A stretch of DNA of 64,000 nucleotides, from contig DATAWZ010000046.1 of the NCBI GenBank assembly GCA_036266975.1, forward strand, positions 1 through 64,000, read 5' to 3'. Every line of letters starts with the position of its first letter. The first letter of the stretch is position 1. Made by a program: the position numbers and the translations under genes. Below the pieces are notes generated by a model. The model was not told the DNA's origin. It made no database searches and saw nothing but the letters and a program-made list of their open reading frames with translations. Source of the DNA: DATAWZ01 sp036266975. GTDB lineage: Bacteria > Actinomycetota > Thermoleophilia > Solirubrobacterales > Solirubrobacteraceae. Of the stretch, positions 27,822 through 34,775 are shown piece by piece.

Positions 27822-28739
27822 ATGCACGCCGACAGCACCCGACTCGTCGTCGTCTGCCCAGACCGGCCGGGGATCGTCGCCGCGGTCGCGGGGTTCCTGC
27901 GCGACGAGGGCGCGAACATCACCCACTCCGACCAGCACTCGACCGAGCAGACCTTCCTGCTGCGGATGGAATTCGAGGGTGGCGCACCCCATTCGGGGCA
28001 CAGGCGGCCCGGCCGCTCGGCGGCCGGCGAGCCGGGCCCCTCGCCCGGTCCCCTCTTCACCGGCGGTGGCGGCGGCCTGGCCGCGCGGTTCGGCGAGAAG
28101 ATCGCCTCGCCCTGGTCGATGGTCTGGCGGATGTGGCCGGCGGCCGTCCGCCGCCGCGTGGCGATCCTCGTCTCGCGCGAGGATCACTGCCTGCTCGACC
28201 TGCTCTGGCGCGGGCGCCGGGGCGAGCTCGACGCCGAGATCGTGCTCGTCGCCTCCAACCATCCCGACCTGCGCGCCGACGTGGAGAGCTTCGGGCTGCC
28301 CTACCACCACGTGCCGGTGAGCCGGGAGACCAAGCCGCAGGCCGAGGCCCGCCTGCTCGAGCTGCTCGTCGGCCAGGCCGACCTCGTGGTCCTCGCGCGC
28401 TACATGCAGATCCTCTCCGGCGAGTTCCTGGACCGCCTGGGCGTGCCGGTGATCAACATCCACCACTCCTTCCTGCCCGCCTTCCCGGGCGCCTCGCCGT
28501 ACGAGCAGGCTCGCCGGCGCGGCGTCAAGCTGATCGGCGCGACCTCGCACTACGTCACCGCCGAGCTCGACGCCGGGCCGATCATCGAGCAGGACGTCAT
28601 CCGCGTCAGCCACCGCGACGATCTCGCCGGGCTCCAGCGCCTGGGGCGCGACATCGAGCGCGCGGTGCTCGCGCGCGCGGTGGCCTGGCACTGCGCGGAC
28701 CGCGTGCTCGTGCACGGCAACACCACCGTGGTCTTCTGA
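27822..28739 (+). CDS. purU: formyltetrahydrofolate deformylase with an in-frame insertion
   Basis: A 305-residue protein. The N-terminal ACT domain (LVVVCPDRPGIVAAVAGFL) is joined to a formyltransferase-fold hydrolase domain (VAILVSREDHCLLDLLWR, SNHPDL, LARYMQILSGEFL, NIHHSFLPAFPGASPY with the catalytic His, and the Asp in LDAGPIIEQDV). It hydrolyses 10-formyl-THF to formate and THF. Between the ACT domain and the usual FGEKIA segment sits about 31 extra Gly/Pro/Arg-rich residues (about 52-82) that typical PurU lacks. The insertion begins with a copy of the palindromic repeat found at 22287-22362. ATG at 27810 is an alternative start. Confidence 0.92.
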   Translation: MHADSTRLVVVCPDRPGIVAAVAGFLRDEGANITHSDQHSTEQTFLLRMEFEGGAPHSGHRRPGRSAAGEPGPSPGPLFTGGGGGLAARFGEKIASPWSMVWRMWPAAVRRRVAILVSREDHCLLDLLWRGRRGELDAEIVLVASNHPDLRADVESFGLPYHHVPVSRETKPQAEARLLELLVGQADLVVLARYMQILSGEFLDRLGVPVINIHHSFLPAFPGASPYEQARRRGVKLIGATSHYVTAELDAGPIIEQDVIRVSHRDDLAGLQRLGRDIERAVLARAVAWHCADRVLVHGNTTVVF

Positions 28740-28872
28740 GACACGCAGCCGCCGCGAGCCGATCTGCTCGAGCGTCGGGCCCAGGGCGCGCAGGCGGTTC
28801 ACGTCGGCGACCTGGACGACGAGGGCGACCCGGCGTGCACCACTGGGCGGCGGACGAGGGCGATCGCGCAGA

Positions 28873-29715
28873 TCAGCGGGCCAGGAACTCGGCCGTACGC
28901 TCGTCGACCTCGGGGGTCTCGAGCATCGGCCAGTGCCCGCCGCCGGGGATCACCCACTCCTCCGGCGTGGAGCCGAGCGCCTCGCGCATGACGGCCATGT
29001 ACCGGATCGGGACGTAGGGATCGTTCTCGCCCCACATCAGCAACGTCGGGCAGGTCAGCTCGCCCAGACGGGAGCCGTGCCGGGCCAGGACGTCGGGATC
29101 GGCCGATCGGTACAGCCGCAGGATCGCGTCCTTCATCCCGGCGTCCAGGTGGGAGTCGACCTGGTCGATCCACTCCTGGGGCAGCGCGCGAAGCCCCGGG
29201 CGCTGGAGCCGGGTCAGGAGCTTGATCGTCGTCCCGTTGAAGGGCGGCATCGAGATCTCGCCGATCACCGGCGGTCGCCAGACGAGCCGTCCGATCCAGT
29301 GCCAGCGATAGGCGCCCGACAGCGGGACCGGGTCGATGATCACGAGCCGCTGCACCTGCGCCGCGCGCCTGGAGGCGGCCGACAGCGCCAGGGCGCCCCA
29401 ATCGTGGACGACGAGCCGGAAGCGGTCGAGCTCGAGCGCGTCGAGCAGCGCCTCGAACCAGCGGTCGTGCGCGTCCAGCGAGCCGTCGAACACGCGCCGG
29501 TCCGGGCGCTCGGAGCGCCCCCAGCCGGGGAGATCGGGCGCGATCACCCGTCCGAGCTGGGCGCTGCGCGAGAGCAGCGACAGCCAGCTCTCACCCGAGT
29601 CCGGGTTGCCGTGCACGCACACGACGGGCACCTCGCCGCTGCCGGCGTCGTAGAGGTGCGTGTCGACGCCGGCCACGGTCAGGCGTCGCTCGGGCACACT
29701 TATGGGCACGCTCAT
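28873..29715 (-). CDS. alpha/beta hydrolase
   Basis: A 280-residue alpha/beta-hydrolase fold protein. HGNPDSGESW is the oxyanion-hole region, APDLPGWGRSERPD follows, and the nucleophile elbow is VVHDWGAL, with Asp instead of Ser as nucleophile. That points to a haloalkane dehalogenase- or epoxide hydrolase-like enzyme. The late acid (GENDPYVP) and the catalytic His (GGGHWPMLE) are present. ATG at 29715 is preferred over 29724 because GAGAGG is then at a workable distance. It converges on purU and diverges from the ADP-ribosyltransferase gene. Confidence 0.9.
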   Translation of the reverse strand: MSVPISVPERRLTVAGVDTHLYDAGSGEVPVVCVHGNPDSGESWLSLLSRSAQLGRVIAPDLPGWGRSERPDRRVFDGSLDAHDRWFEALLDALELDRFRLVVHDWGALALSAASRRAAQVQRLVIIDPVPLSGAYRWHWIGRLVWRPPVIGEISMPPFNGTTIKLLTRLQRPGLRALPQEWIDQVDSHLDAGMKDAILRLYRSADPDVLARHGSRLGELTCPTLLMWGENDPYVPIRYMAVMREALGSTPEEWVIPGGGHWPMLETPEVDERTAEFLAR

Positions 29716-29798
29716 CGCGCGCATCCTCTCACGTCGATAGGATTTGTCCGGCTCGTAACCGCGGGCTCGGGGTGGGCGGTTCCAGAAGAGGAGCGACG

Positions 29799-31355
29799 GT
29801 GGCAGACATCCAAGCGGAGCGTGCACAGGCCCAGGCCGCCCGCGAGACCGTCCCCGAGCGCAGCGACATTGACGTCGCCAAGCCCAATCGGGGGCTCGGA
29901 CCGACGAAGGCCGTCGCCGGGGCCGGGCCTCCGAACGCACCGGGCGTCCGGCCCCCCGGGGGCGCACTGGCCAAGGCCGGGCCGGGTCTCCTGGTCGCCC
30001 TCCAGCGCAGCGCCGGCAACGGCGCGGTCAGCCGTCTGGTGGCCGGGGAGGCGACGCGCGGCCCCGCGGCCTCGCCGGCCATGGTGAGCGTCCAGCGGCT
30101 GAGCGTCACGGCCGCCGACCTGGATAGGCAGATGGGGTCCTCCAGAAGGGGCGTGCTCGGCGTCGGCGAGTCGTCCTACGCCAATATCCGCTCGGCCGTC
30201 GCCGAGTACCAGGCCGCCAAGCAGAAGGGGAAGACCGTCTATGTCGTTCTGGGACGGATCGAGAAGCTGTGCCTCGGGTGGCTGAACAGCCATCGAAAGG
30301 ACCTCGACGCCCAAGACACGACGCGGCGGACAATGGTCGAAGCGCTGTACGAAGAGGCCACCCAGGAGCAGCTGGCCTTCACGAAGAAGTGGAGCCAGGA
30401 CATCTACCTCGACAGCCTCACCGCTGGCGCAAAGCAGTCCCAAGGTGTGGCGGCTGCCGCCCCGGTCTCGCCAACCTTCCGCGACCGCCACAAGTTCAAG
30501 GGAGCAGCGGGTACGGGGGCGAAGGTGCACGCCGCCGATGCGCGCGAGGGGTTCAAGGGCAAGTTGGCAATGACGATGGCGCTCGCTCCTGATGACGCCC
30601 CGGAGGTCCAAGACAGGATCGACCTGGTGACGAACAAGGGCCTCACCCCGGCCGAAGCCGCGGCCATCCTCACCTACACGACCGAGGACTACAAATACAT
30701 CAACGCCGCGACCGCGAACAGCTTGGACTGGATGGATGCGATCGTGGACGACGCCAGCACGGCGATCATGGGTTGGAAGGACATCTCCGACAAGGACGAA
30801 CCGGCTCGCAAACTGCCGCCAACGGCCGTACAGGAGCGACGCCAGCACCAGACCCTGCGTGAGGAAGGCGGCCTCCACGCCGCGATGGCCGTAGAGGGCC
30901 TGAAGAAGCTCGACCCGTACACCGGCGCCGTCTACCGCGGCCAGAACTTCTCCGCGGAGGAGTTCAGGGCGCTGCGCGACGAGGGCACCGTCAGCTTCTC
31001 GACCCTGCTCAGCACCTCCAAGAACATGGCCGTCCCGATCGGCCAGTACATGGGGGTGGGCGCTAAACGGCCCGTCGTCGTGCTGTGGGTGCTCACCAAC
31101 CACGGGGGAAGAGACGTCCAGCTCCTCTCGGTCAACCCCACCGAAGCCGAGGTGCTGCTCTTCCCGGGCACCACATTCACCATTCGCTCGGTGATCGAGG
31201 TGCCGACCAGCCAGGGGAAGCACCAACGGCTGCAGCTTCGGACGAGGGCTGGGGCCCACTGGCCCGCCGTCGAGGCCATCCAACAGAAGCTCGACGTCGG
31301 CGCGTGGAAGAGCGCAGCGGGGGTCTACGTGATCCACGCCGAGGGCACCGGGTAG
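29799..31355 (+). CDS. predicted ADP-ribosyltransferase effector with N-terminal LQRSAGN motif
   Basis: A 518-residue protein. GTG at 29799 follows the ribosome binding site AGAAGAGGAG (29784-29793). The C-terminal ~240 residues form an R-S-E class ADP-ribosyltransferase: GLTPAEAAAILTYTTEDYKY near 280, R380 in VYRGQNF, S405-T406-S407 in LLSTSKN, and the E449-A-E451 motif followed by VLLFPGTTF. Both glutamates of ExE are present, so it should be active. Near residues 68-80, LQRSAGNGAVSRL matches the LQRxxGNxAV motif seen at the N-termini of many actinobacterial proteins associated with extracellular contractile injection systems. There is no signal peptide and no adjacent immunity gene. Base composition is less GC-rich than its neighbours, suggesting accessory DNA. 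Confidence 0.85.
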   Translation: MADIQAERAQAQAARETVPERSDIDVAKPNRGLGPTKAVAGAGPPNAPGVRPPGGALAKAGPGLLVALQRSAGNGAVSRLVAGEATRGPAASPAMVSVQRLSVTAADLDRQMGSSRRGVLGVGESSYANIRSAVAEYQAAKQKGKTVYVVLGRIEKLCLGWLNSHRKDLDAQDTTRRTMVEALYEEATQEQLAFTKKWSQDIYLDSLTAGAKQSQGVAAAAPVSPTFRDRHKFKGAAGTGAKVHAADAREGFKGKLAMTMALAPDDAPEVQDRIDLVTNKGLTPAEAAAILTYTTEDYKYINAATANSLDWMDAIVDDASTAIMGWKDISDKDEPARKLPPTAVQERRQHQTLREEGGLHAAMAVEGLKKLDPYTGAVYRGQNFSAEEFRALRDEGTVSFSTLLSTSKNMAVPIGQYMGVGAKRPVVVLWVLTNHGGRDVQLLSVNPTEAEVLLFPGTTFTIRSVIEVPTSQGKHQRLQLRTRAGAHWPAVEAIQQKLDVGAWKSAAGVYVIHAEGTG

Positions 31356-31356
31356 C

Positions 31357-31650
31357 TCAGCCCAGCGCGCTGACCCGGCGCGCGGGGTCGCGGGCGGCGA
31401 GGGCGTCGAAGTGCTCGAGGCTGAGTAACCGCGGCTCACCGGCGCAGTCGGCGATGACGTCGGCCGTGCGAACCTTCGTGCCCGGCAGCGAGGTCGTTCT
31501 GGTGCCGACGCTCACTTCGCCGGCGCAACAGGTAGAGCTCGGCCGCCGGATCGCGTGCAGGGAGGCCTGCGTCGGCGAGATCGTCACATTCGTCGCCTCA
31601 TCGTCTTGGCCTCCAGGCGCGCGCGACCCCAGCCGCCGCCCGGGGCGCAC
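31357..31650 (-). CDS. unrecognised small ORF or gene remnant
   Basis: A 97-codon frame between the ADP-ribosyltransferase gene and the SirB1-like gene. The C-terminal half (for example SLEHFDALAARDPARRVSAL) looks protein-like; the N-terminal part is rich in Ser, Thr and Arg and may be non-coding. No domain is recognised. It lies immediately 3' of and antisense to the ADP-ribosyltransferase. It does not obviously look like an immunity ADP-ribosylglycohydrolase, which would be much longer. Confidence 0.25.
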   Translation of the reverse strand: MRPGRRLGSRAPGGQDDEATNVTISPTQASLHAIRRPSSTCCAGEVSVGTRTTSLPGTKVRTADVIADCAGEPRLLSLEHFDALAARDPARRVSALG

Positions 31651-31665
31651 CGTCTACCGAGAGCC

Positions 31666-32328
31666 TCAGTTGAGCCGGGCCTGCAGCGCGCGCAGCTCGG
31701 CCTGCACGATCCGCCGCTCGGCCTCGGGCGCCGGCAGCACCACGCGCATCCGCGCGGCGCGCAGCGCGCCGTCGAAGTCGGTGCGCCGCCCGTAGGCCGA
31801 GACGAGGTTGTTGAGCATGCGCATCACGATCTGCACAGTGGACCAGGGCTGCAGCATCGGCTCCGGAAACTCGCCGGCGACGGCGGCGCCGCCCTCGAAC
31901 GGGTCGAGCACCAGCGGCGGCTCGGCGCCGCGATGCGCGACGACGAAGTGGCCCGGCAAGCCGACGCCGACGAGCGGAATCGATGCGCGCCTCGCGACCT
32001 CGATGTAGAGCACCGAGAGCAGGATCGGCAGGCCGCGGCGCCGCTCCAGCACGACATCGAGCATCGAGTTGTCGGGGTGGTCGTAGTCCTCGCGATCGCC
32101 GGCGAAGCCGTGCCGGCGGCCGAGCAGCTCCGCACAGGCCCGGGCCTGGGCGGCCGGGTCGGGCTGGCGCGCGCCGGGCGTGCCGGCCAGCTCGCGCCCG
32201 AGCGCGTCGAGCGCCGCCAGCGCCGCGACGCGGTCGACCGCGCGGAATTCCGCGGCGAGCGCCAGCGCGAGGTCGTCGAGCGGCGGCTCGGGCACGGCGG
32301 CGAGCTCGGTGAAGCTGGCCGCGGTCAC
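31666..32328 (-). CDS. SirB1 family, transglutaminase-like protein
   Basis: A 220-residue protein. The core HPDNSMLDVVLERRRGLPIL then LSVLYIEVARR and GVGLPGHFVVAHRG is the hallmark of the SirB1/transglutaminase-like family (PF13369 type), often followed by TPR-like helices, here about residues 165-220 (NNLVSAYGRRTDFDGALRAA). The biochemical function of the family is unknown. It is divergent from the response regulator gene with 90 bp between starts. Confidence 0.88.
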   Translation of the reverse strand: MTAASFTELAAVPEPPLDDLALALAAEFRAVDRVAALAALDALGRELAGTPGARQPDPAAQARACAELLGRRHGFAGDREDYDHPDNSMLDVVLERRRGLPILLSVLYIEVARRASIPLVGVGLPGHFVVAHRGAEPPLVLDPFEGGAAVAGEFPEPMLQPWSTVQIVMRMLNNLVSAYGRRTDFDGALRAARMRVVLPAPEAERRIVQAELRALQARLN

Positions 32329-32377
32329 GTCGCCTCACACGGCACGGCCGCGAGCCTAGCATCCGCTTCTCGCAGAG

Positions 32378-32395
32378 TTCTCAGCAAGCTCCCAG
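32378..32395. promoter_or_regulatory. tandem heptamer site upstream of the response regulator
   Basis: TTCTCAG (32378-32384) and CTCCCAG (32389-32395) are direct repeats with 11-bp phasing, 24 bp before the response regulator ATG. OmpR/PhoB-type regulators bind such tandem repeats one helical turn apart. An almost identical pair precedes the efflux operon at 34621. Autoregulation is inferred. Confidence 0.5.
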
Positions 32396-32418
32396 CTTTG
32401 GGCCCGAGAATCCGGCCG

Positions 32419-33120
32419 ATGTCCGGTGACCTGGCGTCCATCCGGGTGCTCGTCGTCGACGACGAGCCCAACCTCGTTGACGTCATCTCGATGGCGCTGC
32501 GCCATCACGGCTTCAGCGTCGCCTCGGCCGGCAGCGGCGAGCAGGCGCTGGCCCAGGTGCGCGACTGGCATCCGCACCTGATGGTCCTCGACGTGATGCT
32601 CCCGGACATGGAGGGCTTCGATGTCGCGCGGCGGCTGGCCAGCGAGCGCGCCGGGGTGCCGATCATCTTCCTGACCGCCCGCGACTCGCCCGAGGACAAG
32701 CTGCGCGGGCTGACCACCGGCGGCGACGACTACGTGACCAAGCCGTTCAGCCTGGAGGAGCTGATCGCCCGGGTGCGTAACCTGCTGCGGCGCAGCGGCG
32801 CGATCAGCGACGGGATGGCCCGGCTGCGCTTCGAGGACCTCGAGCTCGACGAGGACACCCGCGAGGTCAGTCGCGCCGGGCGGCCGATCGAGCTGACCGC
32901 CACCGAGTACCGGCTGCTGCGCTACATGCTGCTCAATCCGCGGCGCGTGCTCACGCGCGGCCAGCTGCTCGACCATGTCTGGAGCTATGACTTCGGCGGC
33001 GACGCGCGCGTGCTGGAGACCTACGTCAGCTACCTGCGCAAGAAGGTCGACGCGGACGGACCACCGCTCATCCACACCGTCCGCGGCGTCGGCTACGCGC
33101 TGCGCCAGCCTCGCGACTGA
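32419..33120 (+). CDS. OmpR/PhoB family response regulator
   Basis: A 233-residue protein. The receiver domain (residues 8-120) has the acidic pair D14-D15 (VVDDEP), phospho-acceptor D58 (VLDVMLPD) and conserved Lys in VTKPFS. A winged-helix DNA-binding domain follows (about 135-230; LTATEYRLLRYMLLNPRRVL, then VLETYVSYLRKKVD and VRGVGYAL). Its kinase follows after 8 bp. It probably controls its own gene and the downstream membrane-fusion/permease operon through the shared direct repeats. Confidence 0.95.
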   Translation: MSGDLASIRVLVVDDEPNLVDVISMALRHHGFSVASAGSGEQALAQVRDWHPHLMVLDVMLPDMEGFDVARRLASERAGVPIIFLTARDSPEDKLRGLTTGGDDYVTKPFSLEELIARVRNLLRRSGAISDGMARLRFEDLELDEDTREVSRAGRPIELTATEYRLLRYMLLNPRRVLTRGQLLDHVWSYDFGGDARVLETYVSYLRKKVDADGPPLIHTVRGVGYALRQPRD

Positions 33121-33128
33121 AGGCTCCC

Positions 33129-34610
33129 GTGTCCCTGCGCGCCCGACTCCTCGCCGGCCTGGTCACCTCGCTCGCCGTCGCGCTGGCGGCGGTGGCGGTC
33201 GCGACCTACGCCGAGCAGCGCTCGTTCCTGTACAGCCGCCTCGACCAGCAGGTCCTCGCCGCGTCGGCCCCGGTCTCGCTCCAGCTCGGGCTCGCCGGCC
33301 CGCGCGGGCTGCGCCGCGAGCGCCGCGGGGCGCCGCGGGGCGGGCGCGACCCCTTCCAGGCCAGCGGCTTCCTGCCCTCGGGCACGGTCGGCGAGCTGCT
33401 CTCCCCCGCCGGCCGCGTCCTGCGCGGTCCGGTGACCTTCAGCTACGGGCAGGCCCAGGCGGCCCCGGCCCTGCCCGCCCGCCTGCCGATCACCTCGGCC
33501 GGCGGTCGGCCGCGGCCATTCACCACCGGGGCGCTGAAGCGCTCGGCCCTGCGCTACCGCGTGATCGCGCTCACCGACCCGGGCCGCGCCGGCACGCTCG
33601 TGGTCGCCGTCCCGCTGCGCGACATCGATCAGACCCTCTCGCGGCTGCTCACCGTCGAGGGGCTCGTCGGCGCCGGGGTGATCCTCGCGATGCTGCTGGT
33701 CGGGCTGGCGGTCATCCGCCTGGGCCTGCGACCACTGGAGCGCATCGGGCGCGTGGCGAACGAGATCGCCAGCGGCGACCTCTCGCGGCGCGTGAGCCCG
33801 GCCGAGCCGCGCACCGAGGTCGGGCGGCTGGGCCTGTCGCTCAACGAGATGCTCGTCCACATCGAGCAGGCCTTCACCGACCGCCAGGCCAGCGAGGAGC
33901 GGCTGCGCCGGTTCCTGGCCGACGCCTCGCACGAGCTGCGCACGCCGCTGGCCTCGATCCGCGGCTACGCCGAGCTCTTCCGCCTCGGCGCCGCGGCCGA
34001 CCCCGACGACCTGGAGCGCGCGATGGCCCGCATCGAGGCCGAGGCCACGCGCATGGGCGTGCTCGTCGAGGACCTGCTCCTGCTCGCGCGGCTCGACGAG
34101 CTGCCCCCGGCACGCCGCGAGCGAATCGACCTGGTCGAGCTTGCCGAGCATGCGGTCCAGGACGCGGGCGCGATCGCCCCCGAGCGCGGGATCCGCCTGC
34201 AGACCGCCGGAGCGGTGAGCGTCGACGGGGACCCCCACCAGCTGCGCCAGGTCCTCGACAACCTGCTGCGCAACGCGCTGCGCCACACGCCCGACGGCTC
34301 GACGGTCGACGTGAGCGTCCGCCGCGAGCGCGCCGAGGTCGTGCTCGAGGTGCGCGACCACGGCCCGGGCCTGCCCGCCGACGCCGGCGAGCGCGTCTTC
34401 GAACGCTTCTGGCGCGCGGAGGCCGGCCGTACCCGCGGCCCGGGCGGCGCCGGGCTGGGACTGGCCATCGTCCAGGCGATCACCCACGCGCACGGCGGCG
34501 GCGTGCGCGCCGACAACGCTCCCGACGGGGGCGCGCGCCTGTCGGTGGCGCTTCCGGCGCCGGCCGCGAGGGCCGCTGGCGGGGACAAGCGGGCGGCGTT
34601 ACTCTCGTGA
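33129..34610 (+). CDS. sensor histidine kinase
   Basis: A 493-residue protein starting with GTG eight bases after the response regulator stop. Transmembrane segments are at about 8-28 and 175-198 with an Arg/Pro-rich extracytoplasmic region between. HAMP follows (about 198-252), then HisKA with H268 in DASHELRTPLASIRGY, and an HATPase domain (DNLLRNALRHTPDGS, DHGPGLPADAGERVFERFWR, GGAGLGLAIVQAI). It should phosphorylate the partner regulator in response to an envelope or drug signal, judged from the efflux genes downstream. Confidence 0.95.
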   Translation: MSLRARLLAGLVTSLAVALAAVAVATYAEQRSFLYSRLDQQVLAASAPVSLQLGLAGPRGLRRERRGAPRGGRDPFQASGFLPSGTVGELLSPAGRVLRGPVTFSYGQAQAAPALPARLPITSAGGRPRPFTTGALKRSALRYRVIALTDPGRAGTLVVAVPLRDIDQTLSRLLTVEGLVGAGVILAMLLVGLAVIRLGLRPLERIGRVANEIASGDLSRRVSPAEPRTEVGRLGLSLNEMLVHIEQAFTDRQASEERLRRFLADASHELRTPLASIRGYAELFRLGAAADPDDLERAMARIEAEATRMGVLVEDLLLLARLDELPPARRERIDLVELAEHAVQDAGAIAPERGIRLQTAGAVSVDGDPHQLRQVLDNLLRNALRHTPDGSTVDVSVRRERAEVVLEVRDHGPGLPADAGERVFERFWRAEAGRTRGPGGAGLGLAIVQAITHAHGGGVRADNAPDGGARLSVALPAPAARAAGGDKRAALLS

Positions 34611-34620
34611 CGCACGTGAA

Positions 34621-34638
34621 CTCTCAGGAAACTCTCAG
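34621..34638. promoter_or_regulatory. tandem CTCTCAG site upstream of the efflux operon
   Basis: CTCTCAG occurs at 34621-34627 and again at 34632-34638, exactly 11 bp apart, about 45 bp before the leader ORF. The pair matches the site at 32378-32395 upstream of the response regulator gene. It is the likely binding site for the adjacent OmpR-type regulator and marks a promoter between the kinase gene and the efflux genes. Confidence 0.55.
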
Positions 34639-34682
34639 CCGGTCCTCACGCGCCGTTCATTCCCCCCCAGGAGATTGAAGGC

Positions 34683-34775
34683 ATGCCTACGCCTTCCTCC
34701 GCCACCCCGCCTGCGCGCGGACGCCTCGCGGCGCTCGCGCATCCTTCCCTCACCGCCGCGCGGAGGGACCGTTGA
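34683..34775 (+). CDS. 30-codon leader ORF coupled to the membrane fusion protein gene
   Basis: ATG at 34683 is preceded by a strong ribosome binding site (CCAGGAGATTGAAGGC). The frame encodes 30 residues rich in Ala, Pro and Arg, and its TGA (34773-34775) overlaps the TTG start of the next gene (TTGA). The product has no recognisable domain. The arrangement suggests translational coupling or a short regulatory leader peptide that raises initiation from the weak TTG. It may instead be the true N-terminal start region misread by a lost base, but the frame does not join. Confidence 0.4.
   Translation: MPTPSSATPPARGRLAALAHPSLTAARRDR

Noticed and set aside
28740..28872. Minus-strand fragment reading like RVALVVQVADVNRLRALG between purU and the hydrolase
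   Set aside because: It superficially recalls the end of an ACT-type domain, but it is short, without a start, and sits between two convergent genes; not enough to call a remnant.
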